This document shows positions 56,013-64,000 of a stretch of DNA of 64,000 bases, in pieces. The position numbers were made by a program, and so were the translations under genes. Under the pieces are notes generated by a model that saw only the letters and a program-made list of their open reading frames with translations, searched no databases and had not been told where the DNA came from. The stretch lies in contig NC_134097.1 of assembly GCF_000715075.1 (NCBI RefSeq), positions 129,702,997 to 129,766,996 on the forward strand, given 5' to 3'. The DNA comes from Nicotiana tabacum. Its lineage: Eukaryota; Streptophyta; Magnoliopsida; Solanales; Solanaceae. The first letter of the stretch is position 1; every line of letters starts with the position of its first letter.

Positions 56013-58092
56013 CACTTAGGACCCGTTTATCCATAGTTTTTTTTTTCCTTTTTCGGATTTTTGATAAAAAAAACGTGTTTGTCCATGAAATTTTGCAAAT
56101 TTTTGAAGATTTTTCGAAATGAGTTTTTCAAAGTCCATTTTTTCAAAATTTTCAAAAAAACTTTTTTTCCCACTCACAAAAATACAATATTTTTTCGAGT
56201 GAAATGGATGTCCAAAAATAATAATCTCAAATTTCATATATCATTTTTCAACTTAACTCCAAATACTACTTTTGTTCAACAATTTCAATTTTAATTTATG
56301 TCCAAATTGTCAAACCCAACTTCCAAGAATGCATGTATTTCATTTCCTTTCTCCTAATAATCTAATAAAAAAAAGAGCAATGAATATATTAATTAGAAAG
56401 TGTATGTGCAACAACATTACCTTGGGAATAAAGAAAAACGAGAATTATAAGAAACAGAATATTTGAGCCTTTTCTTTTTGAGCAAAATAAGCTTAATAAA
56501 GCAAAACCTCAAGCTTACACCAAATGTAGGTAGCTTCTAATTAAGCTGCCGCGTGGAGTTGAGAGAAAGAAGTAATCAAAATTTTGACGATTTAATAGAT
56601 TGAACATGAAGACATTTATACTGGAAAATATACATAAAGAGGTTGGCAAAGGTTGACTTTAATATGTATGAACATACATATAGTAGTAGTAGTAGTATAC
56701 ATTTTGATGAGTAGATGTACATTGCAGCAACTAGTTTGTTATTGCCTTTTTGCCAAACTTTGGCAAAGTTGAACGCTAGAATAATTTCCTTTTGGCCATG
56801 GACTGATTGATTATTTTGCTTGCATGAGGGGCAGTTTATTATAAAGTTTCTTCTCTCTTTGTGTTTCGAGGAAATTGCAGCCAATATAATGGTTTAAAAA
56901 ACTTATATTTTTGGTTTTGTCGATCTTCTTCTGATCATCCGCATCTTTGTGGCCTTTACTTATTTCAATTGATAGGTGAGTCCGATACATGATTGATTAA
57001 TGACGATTCTCAAAAGTATTTATAAGATCTCGAGGCTTACTAGATGAAATTCGATAAAAAATGAAAACTTTAGATATTTTTCGTAGAAGGAGATGATTTA
57101 TACCTATAGATTTGTATGTAAAAGTGCACGCTAAGAATTAAGAGGAAGCCGACATCCAATAAAAAAAAAATCACTTGCGTTAGATATTAAAGGGGAGAGT
57201 TCAAAGAAACTCGAACTCACAACCTCTTGGTTGGAAGTGGAAGTTGCTTACCATCAGAACAACCCCTCTTGTCTATTTGTATTAAAAATCTATTAAATAT
57301 ATATAAATAATGAATTATAAAACCAATAACTAAAACGAGATGAGTTCGCTAACAAGTTCAGAACCCATAAACTTCAAATCCTAGTTCCACCTCTACTTAA
57401 AACACTGCATGACAAGCTAGGAGCAAATAGTAAAAGTAAAAGTTTAAACTTCATAAAGAAATTACGGGATTGTAGTAAAATTTCTTGTAGAAATTTGGTT
57501 TAGCCACCCTAGGATTCCTTCAATCTTGAGTAATCTGTTAGATGCTTTTGTGAACATTTACATGAAATATGGTTTCTGTTCTCTTGTCTTTTTCTAGATG
57601 ATTAATATACTGAAGCAAACCCTAATAATAAAATTTAATTGCAAGAATAAACTAAAGGAATAATTAAACAGTAAAAAATTGGCTGTGACATTAAGTCACG
57701 CTAGCATGGGTAGTTGAAAGTCAACGTAAATACACCGTATATAAAACTAATTAATTAACTTAAATACAAGGTATATAAAAACTAATTACCTTTTATTTTG
57801 TACTCTTTCTTGGTCAACAATGAGATCTGTAAACAGTTTTTTAACTTCTTCTATTATTTGATGTTTTTTAAGCTATAAAAAGAAAAGAAAAAAGTTAGTA
57901 CTATAATTCCTTAAAATAATAGGGATTACTTCAGTTTTTCAATTTATTTCTTTTACTTTAATTCGACTTTAATTTATCGACTTCATTAAATTAAGTACCT
58001 AATACGAAGCCTGAGTACTTTTTGTAAATGATAGAAGGAAAAAGTGATATATTGAACTGTATATGATTACTTCTTGGGTATTAAATAAATCC
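56013..58092. other. Intergenic AT-rich DNA
   Basis: 56015-56310 is a T/A-rich, fold-back-looking repeat starting GGACCCGTTTATCCA. 57250-57400 is a diverged relative of the hAT MITE body (ends AAATCCTAGTTCCACCTCTA). The 102-codon minus frame at 56576-56884 has no recognisable domain. No gene is supported. Confidence 0.4.
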
Positions 58093-58195
58093 TGTCAGGG
58101 AGCGCTTTCCACTTGAATGGATCATACGCGGCGCAAATCCGAATTAGTCAGAGCTCCAATGTACCGGAAATTGGGTGGACAACTAAAAAAAGAAA
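58093..58195 (+). mobile_element. Solanaceae SINE fragment (3' half)
   Basis: ACGCGGCGCAAATCCGAATT, AGTCAGAGCTCCAATG and a GGGTGG-plus-A-rich end match the 3' half of a common Solanaceae SINE as I remember it. No box A/B is visible, so it is a 5'-truncated copy. Confidence 0.45.
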
Positions 58196-58326
58196 GAAGA
58201 GAATATAATTACTTCAAGGGCAAAGATCAGCTTTACCTTGCGATCAAAACTATTTACATTCGGTAGTCGCAAAAGTATATAAAATTTGTATATTTTTGTA
58301 TATAACATACATAAATATATAAAAGT

Positions 58327-58362
58327 GTAGTCTGGTGCACTAAGCCCCCACTATACGCGAGG
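58327..58362 (-). mobile_element. Au-type SINE fragment interrupted by Tnt1
   Basis: GTCTGGTGCACTAAGCCCCC and ACTATACGCGAGG match the 3' end of the Au SINE (compare 49860-49895). It stops exactly where the Tnt1 LTR starts. The rest of the SINE is not found after the right end of Tnt1. Confidence 0.6.
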
Positions 58363-58942
58363 TGTGGGGTCCAACCCCTTAATTTAAGGAAGATGTTTTC
58401 TTCCTTGCTTTTCAGTTTTTCAATATAGGCAGCAGCAGCCCACGTTTTCTTTGTCTGTCAAAGAAAGTAGGCTGCAGAACATTGAAATGTCAAGTATGGG
58501 AGGCTCGTTTTTGCCTATAAAATGAGAGCTTCGGCTCTCATTTTTTAGAACACAATCTCAGAGGAAAATATATCTGAGAGCTAGAAAGAAAGAGTGAGGT
58601 TTCACAGACAGGGTATAAGAAAATAGTCTGTGAAGAAAAATAGAGAGTGTGAGCAATATTGTAGTGAGGAGAAATATCAAAAGAGGGTTATTTCTTTTGA
58701 GTATTGTAGTGGTCTTTGTAGTATTTTACTCGGGCCTACAAAGTGTAAATTCCTTACTATAGTGATATCAGTTGCTCCTCTCGGGGTCATGGTTTTTTCC
58801 TTATTCAGAAGGGTTTTCCACGTAAAAATCTTGGTGTCATTGTTACTCTTTTATTCTTGTTAATTACCGTATCTCGGTGCTACATTATTATTCCGCTTTT
58901 ATTACCGTGAATATTATTTTGGTAGGGAATTTTTTCCCAACA
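58363..58942 (+). mobile_element. 5' LTR of Tnt1-type element
   Basis: TGTGGGGTCC...CCCAACA. TATAAAAT at 58516-58523 is immediately followed by a perfect hairpin (AATGAGAGC, TTCG loop, GCTCTCATT). The U3 region holds regulatory repeats typical of the family. A 77-codon open frame inside (58630-58863) also occurs in the 3' LTR but lies in leader sequence. Confidence 0.9.
58516..58523 (+). promoter_or_regulatory. TATA box of the Tnt1-type LTR
   Basis: TATAAAAT, repeated in the 3' LTR at 63206-63213. Confidence 0.7.
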
Positions 58943-58944
58943 AC

Positions 58945-58956
58945 TGGTATCAGAGC
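58945..58956 (+). promoter_or_regulatory. Primer-binding site of the Tnt1-type element
   Basis: TGGTATCAGAGC, 2 nt after the LTR. It is complementary to initiator tRNA-Met, the standard copia primer. Confidence 0.92.
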
Positions 58957-59023
58957 ACAAGTTCTGCTCGTTCACTGAAATACTATTCACTGTCGGTAGT
59001 ACTATACTTGGTGAAAAATAAAA

Positions 59024-59870
59024 ATGTCCGGAGTAAAGTACGAGGTAGCAAAATTCAACGGAGATAACGGTTTCTCAACATGGCAAAGAAGGATGAAAGA
59101 TCATCCAACAAGGATTACACAAGGTTCTAGATGTTGATTCCAAAAAGCCTGATACCATGAAAGCTGAGGATTGGGCTGACTTGGATGAAAGAGCTGCTAG
59201 TGCAATCAGGTTGCACTTATCAGATGATGTGGTAAATAACATCATTGATGAAGACACTGCACGTGGAATTTGGACAAGGTTGGAAAGCCAATACATGTCC
59301 AAAACGCTGACAAATAAATTGTACCTGAAGAAGCAGTTATACGCCCTACACATGAGTGAAGGTACGAATTTTGTCACATTTAAATGTGTTTAACGGACTA
59401 ATCACACAGCTTGCCAACCTCAGAGTGAAAATCGAGGAAGAAGATAAAGCCATCTTGCTATTGAACTCGTTGCCATCTTCGTACGATAATTTGGCAACAA
59501 CCATCTTGCACGGTAAGACTACTATTGAGTTGAAAGATGTCACATCGACTCTTCTACTCAATGAGAAGATGAGAAAGAAGCCTGAAAATCAAGGACAGGC
59601 TCTCATCACACAAGGTAGAGGTAGGAGTTATCAAAGGAGTTCGAACAACTATGGTAGATCCGGAGCTCGTGCGAAGTCAAAGAACCGATCCAAATCAAGA
59701 GCCAGAAATTGCTACAACTGTGATCAACCAGGTCATTTCAAAAGAGATTGCTCAAATCCAAGGAAGGGCAGAGGTGAAACCAGTGGCCAGAAGAATGACG
59801 ACAACACAGCCGCCATGGTGCAAAATAATGATAATGTTGTCCTCTTTATAAATGAGGAAGATGAATGCAT
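59024..59870 (+). pseudogene. gag: Gag of the Tnt1-type element
   Basis: ATG at 59024 follows the leader (GTGAAAAATAAAA). The frame is lost within about 40 codons (small deletion around 59095-59105), resumes in another frame (EDWADLDERAASAIRLHLSD), and shifts again near 59385 by one base into the long frame 59356-61296. The zinc knuckle CYNCDQPGHFKRDC (CCHC, about 59711-59752) is intact, preceded by an R/S-rich stretch. Confidence 0.9.
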
Positions 59871-61440
59871 GCACCTGTCAGGTCCAGAGTCGGAATGGGT
59901 GGTTGACACAGCGGCATCTCACCATGCCACACCGGTAAGAGATCTTTTTTGCAGATATGTAGCAGGTGATTTCGGCACAGTGAAAATGGGTAACACAAGT
60001 TACTCAAAGATTGCGGGGATTGGTGACATTTGTATCAAGACAAATGTCGGATGCACATTGGTTCTAAAGGATGTGCGGCATGTACCTGATTTGCGGATGA
60101 ACTTGATCTCGGGAATTGCTTTAGACCGAGATGGATACGAGAACTATTTTGCGAATCAAAAGTGGAGACTCACTAAGGGATCATTGGTGATTGCAAAGGG
60201 AGTTGCTCGTGGCACGTTGTACAGGACAAATGCAGAAATATGCCAAGGTGAATTGAACGCAGTACAAGATGAGATTTCTGCAGATTTGTGGCACAAAAGA
60301 ATGGGTCATATGAGCGAAAAGGGATTGAAAATTCTTGCCAAGAAATCACTCATTTCTTATGCCAAAGGTACAACGGTAAAACCTTGTGACTACTGTTTAT
60401 TTGGTAAGCAGCATAGAGTCTCATTTCAGACATCGTCTGAAAGAAAATTGAATATACTTGATTTAGTATATTCTGATGTTTGCGGCCCAATGGAAATTGA
60501 ATCAATGGGCGGTAACAAATATTTTGTTACTTTTATTGATGATGCTTCACGAAAATTATGGGTTTATATTTTGAAAACCAAAGATCAGGTGTTTCAAGTT
60601 TTCCAGAAGTTTCATGCTCTAGTAGAAAGGGAGACGGGTCGAAAGCTAAAGCATCTCCGAAGTGACAATGGAGGTGAGTACACTTCAAGGGAATTTGAAG
60701 AGTATTGTTCAAGTCATGGGATCAGACATGAAAAGACAGTTCCTGGAACCCCACAGCACAATGGCGTAGCCGAGAGGATGAACCGCACCATTGTGGAGAA
60801 GGTGAGAAGCATGCTCAGAATGGCTAAACTGCCTAAGTCATTCTGGGGTGAAGCAGTTCAGACATCCTATTACCTGATCAATAGGAGTCCATCAGTTCCG
60901 TTGGCATTTGAAATCCCAGAGAGAGTTTGGACCAACAAGGAGGTGTCCTACTCGCATCTGAAGGTGTTCGGTTGCAGAGCTTTTGCACATGTACCAAAAG
61001 AGCAGAGAACAAAGCTGGATGATAAATCTGTTCCCTGCATATTTATTAGATATGAAGATGAAGAGTTCGGGTACAGACTGTGGGATCCTGTAAAGAAGAA
61101 GGTCATCAGAAGCAGAGATGTAGTCTTCCGAGAAAGTGAAGTTGGAACTTCTGCTGATATGTCAGAAAAGGCGAAGAATGGTATAATTCCTAACCTTGTT
61201 ACTATTCCTTCTACTTCTAACAATCTCATAAGTGCAGAAAATACGACCGACGAGGTTGCCGAGCAGAGGGAGCAACCTGGTGAGGTTATTGAGTAGGGGG
61301 AGCAACTTGATGAAGGTATCGAGGAAGTGGAGCACCCCACTCAGGAAGAAGAACAACCTCAACCTCTGAGGAGATCAGAGAGGCCAAGGGTAGAGTCATG
61401 CAGGTACCCTTCCACAGAGTATGTCCTCATCAGTGATGAG
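59871..61440 (+). pseudogene. Protease and integrase of the Tnt1-type element
   Basis: Protease core EWVVDTAASHHATPVR has D-T-A where copia proteases have D-[ST]-G/A. GAG-pre-integrase block DLWHKRMGHMSEKGL and CDYCLFGKQHR (H-H-C-C). Integrase core: D in VYSDVCGPME, D in LRSDNGGEY, E in QHNGVAERMNRT, all present. The linker to RT is interrupted by TAG 61294 and a frameshift near 61440. Confidence 0.92.
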
Positions 61441-63004
61441 GGGGAGCCAAAAAGTCTTTAAGGAGGTGATGTGCCATTCAGAAAAGAACCAGTGGATGAA
61501 AGCTATGCAAGAAGAGATGGAATCTCTACAGAAAAATGGCACATACAAGCTGGTTGAACTTCCAAAAGGTAAAAGACCACTCAAATGCAAATGGGTCTTT
61601 AAACTCAAGAAAGATGGAAATGGCAAGTTGGTCAGATACAAAGCTCGATTGGTGGTTAAAGGCTTCGAACAAAGGAAAGGTATTGATTTTGACGAAATTT
61701 TCTCACCTGTTGTCAAAAGGACTTCTATTCGAACAATTCTGAGCTTAGCAGCTAGCCTAGATCTTGAAGTGGAGCAGTTGGATGTGAAAACTGCATTTCT
61801 TTATGGAGATTTGGAAGAGGAGATTTATATGGAGCAGCCAGAAGGATTTGAAGTAGCTGGAAAGAAACACATGGTGTGTAAATTGAATAAGAGTCTTTAT
61901 GGATTGAAGCAGGCACCAAGGCAGTGGTACATGAAGTTTGACTCATTCATGAAAAGTCAAACATACCTAAAGACCTATTCTGATCCATGTGTATACTTCA
62001 AAAGATTTTCTGAGAATAACTTTATTATATTGTTGTTGTATGTGGATGACATGTTAATTGTATGAAAAGATAAGAGGTTGATAGCAAAGTTGAAAGGAGA
62101 TCTGTCCAAGTCATTTGATATGAAGGACTTGGGCCCAGCACAACAAATTCTAGGGATGAAGATAGTTCGAGAGAGAACAAGTAGAAAGTTGTGGCTATCT
62201 CAGGAGAAGTACATTGAACGTGTACTAGAACGCTTCAACATGAAGAATGCTAAGCCAGTCAGCACGCCTCTTGCTGGTCATCTAAAGTTGAGTAAGAAGA
62301 TGTGTCCTACAACAGTGGAGGAGAAAGGGAACATGGCTAAAGTTCCTTATTCTTCAGCAGTCGGAAGCTTAATGTATGCAATGGTATGTACTAGACCTGA
62401 TATTGCTCACGTAGTTGGTGTTGTCAGCAGGTTTCTTGAAAATCCTGGAAAGGAACATTGGGAAGCAGTCAAGTTGATACTCAGGTACCTGAGAGGTACC
62501 AAGGGAGATTGTTTGTGCTTTGGAGGATCTGATCCAATCTTGAAAGGCTATACAGATGCTGATATGGCAGGTGACATTGATAATAGAAAATCTACTACTG
62601 GATATTTGTTTACATTTTCAGGGGGAGCTATATCATGGCAGTCGAGATTGCAGAAGTGTGTTGCACTCTCTACAACTGAAGCAGAGTATATTGCCGCTAC
62701 TGAAGCTAGCAAGGAGATGATATGGCTCAAACGGTTCCTTCAAGAGCTTGGATTGCATCAGAAGGAGTATGTCGTCTATTGTGACAGCCAAAGTGCAATA
62801 GACCTTAGCAAGAACTCTATGTACCATGCAAGGACCAAACACATAGATGTGAGATATCATTGGATTCGTGAGCAGGTGGCGAACGAATCTTTACAGGTCA
62901 AAAAGATTCACACAAGCGAAAATCTTGCGGATATGCTGACCAAAGTGGTACCAAGAGACAAGTTTGAGCTATGCAAAGAACTTGTCCGCATACACTCAAA
63001 CTAG
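61421..63004 (+). pseudogene. Reverse transcriptase and RNase H of the Tnt1-type element
   Basis: Segments 61421-62065 and 62078-63004 share a frame separated by TGA 62063. RT landmarks: KCKWVFKLKKDGNGKLVRYK, IDFDEIFSPVVK, VEQLDVKTAFLYGDLEEEIY, KSLYGLKQAPRQWY, and the catalytic LLLYVDDMLIV (YVDD). RNase H: GYTDADMAGDIDNRKSTTGY, STTEAEYIAATEA, VYCDSQSAIDL, ending NLADMLTKVVPRDKFELCK and a TAG at 63002. Confidence 0.93.
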
Positions 63005-63039
63005 AAACTGCGGTGTTATCCCCTTCAGGTGAATGGGAC

Positions 63040-63052
63040 TGGAGGGGAGATT
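63040..63052 (+). promoter_or_regulatory. Polypurine tract of the Tnt1-type element
   Basis: TGGAGGGGAGATT abuts the 3' LTR TG at 63053. Confidence 0.85.
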
Positions 63053-63632
63053 TGTGGGGTCCATCCCCTTAATTTAAGGAAGAAGTTTTCTTCCGTGCTT
63101 TTCAGTTTTTCAATATAGGCAGCAGCAGCCCACGTTTTCTTTGTCTGTCAAAGAAAGTAGGCTGCAGAACATTGAAATGTCAAGTATGGGAGGCTCGTTT
63201 TTGCCTATAAAATGAGAGCTTCGGCTCTCATTTTTTAGAACACAATCTCAGAGGAAAATATATCTGAGAGCTAGAAAGAAAGAGTGAGGTTTCACAGACA
63301 TGGTATAAGAAAATAGTCTGTGAAGAAAAATAGAGAGTGTGAGCAATATTGTAGTGAGGAGAAATATCAAAAGAGGGTTATTTCTTTTGAGTATTGTAGT
63401 GGTCTTTGTAGTATTTTACTCGGGCCTACAAAGTGTAAATTCCTTACTATAGTGATATCAGTTGCTCCTCTCGGGGTCGTGGTTTTTCCCTTATTCAGAA
63501 GGGTTTTCCACGTAAAAATCTTGGTGTCATTGTTACTCTTTTATTCTTGTTAATTACCGTATCTCGGTGCTACATTATTATTCCGCTTTTATTACCGTGA
63601 ATATTATTTTGGTAGGGGGTTTATTCCCAACA
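63053..63632 (+). mobile_element. 3' LTR of Tnt1-type element (also leads into a second copy)
   Basis: 580 bp, near-identical to the 5' LTR, with the same TATA box and hairpin. It is followed without a target duplication by the PBS and leader of another Tnt1 copy. Confidence 0.9.
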
Positions 63633-63718
63633 ACTGGTATCAGAGCACAGGTTCTGCTCGTTCACTGAAATACTATTCACTGTCGGTAGTACTATACTTG
63701 GTGAAAAATAAAAATGTC
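63633..63718 (+). mobile_element. Stub of a second Tnt1 copy: PBS, leader and start codon
   Basis: 86 bp matching 58943-59028 (one difference seen, CACAGG for CACAAG), including the PBS (63635-63646) and the gag ATG (63714-63716). Similarity stops after ATGTC. The 3' LTR therefore also serves as a 5' LTR of a mostly deleted neighbour. Confidence 0.9.
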
Positions 63719-64000
63719 TATTTTTCCTTACTTAAACCTAGCTATTATTGACTTCCAAAGTGATTTATTTATTTGGTGTTGATTGTCCAACTCCTGCTAG
63801 TGCTTTATTTGGTATCTTTTGTTTACATGATTGACTCTTCATAAGAAGGGTTTAGGGGTTTGACCAATTTTATGGAAGAATTAAACAATATATTATTTAA
63901 TTACTTGGATTTAGTTTATAATGATATATAGTAACTGATCAAAAGGATGCCATAATTCCCTAATGATAAGTGGCCGGTACAGGTACACGTGAATAGATCC
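63719..64000. other. Unidentified DNA at right edge
   Basis: No gene or repeat recognised; not the missing part of the Au SINE and not Tnt1. Confidence 0.5.

Larger units (their letters stand above)
58363..63632 (+). mobile_element. Tnt1-type Ty1/copia retrotransposon, defective
   Basis: LTR (58363-58942), PBS, gag-protease-integrase-RT-RNase H, PPT, LTR (63053-63632). The protein text is very close to the tobacco element Tnt1 as I know it. LTRs are 580 bp each with roughly ten differences. Three frameshifts (about 59095-59130, near 59385, about 61440) and stops at 61294 (TAG) and 62063 (TGA) inactivate it. It has no right-hand target duplication because the right LTR continues into another Tnt1 leader. 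Confidence 0.93.

Noticed and set aside
56576..56884. 102-codon minus-strand frame as a small gene
   Set aside because: No domain, no splice or promoter context, AT-rich intergenic location.
58630..58863. 77-codon open frame present in both Tnt1 LTRs
   Set aside because: Copies are identical by LTR origin, the frame lies in leader/LTR sequence before the PBS and has no known domain.

Overview
The window is plant nuclear DNA, most likely Nicotiana (Solanaceae). The right end carries a close relative of the tobacco copia element Tnt1. Au-type and other Solanaceae-type tRNA-derived SINEs lie inside introns, and both host genes have canonical GT-AG plant introns. Roughly three quarters of the window is transposable element or its debris. 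Only two intact host genes are visible, both on the minus strand.

Layout. (1) 1-19647, element A (+): the 3' part of a Ty3/gypsy Tat-lineage, Ogre-like retrotransposon whose 5' LTR lies off the left edge. It has an ORF1 (DUF7745-like) upstream of gag, gag-protease-G-patch in one frame, a candidate 200-bp spliceable intron, RT-RNaseH-archaeal-type RNaseH-integrase, a long 3' region with a ~70-bp satellite, a polypurine tract and a 3' LTR. It is dead: many in-frame stops, mostly TAG. A 3.5-kb antisense LTR of the same family (9453-12972) splits its integrase. (2) 19648-23680, element C (-): a Ty1/copia element with a 234-bp LTR, cut in two by element A. (3) 25429-31940: an intact 14-coding-exon DUF707 gene (387 aa) with a SINE in one intron. 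(4) 32236-35936: a hAT MITE with a perfect 8-bp duplication, a Helitron-like 3' terminus and AT-rich DNA. (5) 35942-48721, element B (-): a complete, young 12.8-kb element with near-identical 2.7-kb LTRs, an ATTCT duplication, PBS and PPT, but no gag or pol. It is a large non-autonomous derivative related to element A. (6) 50531-54850: an intact 3-coding-exon gene for a two-domain glycosyltransferase-2-like protein (929 aa), with an Au SINE in intron 1 and a threefold 166-bp repeat in its 5'UTR intron. (7) 58363-63718: a defective Tnt1 element inserted in an Au SINE, followed by a stub of a second Tnt1 copy.

Nesting order read from the junctions: C, then A into C, then the antisense LTR into A. 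B and Tnt1 are separate insertions.

The most interesting signal is a structured motif found seven times: three in the sense strand of A and four in the sense strand of B. Each copy has an outer helix (CTACG pairing with CGTAG, changed on both sides to CTACA/TGTAG in two copies), a conserved single-stranded TGAT block, and an inner helix whose sequence differs in every copy yet stays self-complementary. One copy sits about 110-135 nt upstream of the polypurine tract in both elements. This looks like a conserved RNA (or DNA cruciform) element shared by an autonomous element and its non-autonomous partner, and I know of no named family for it.
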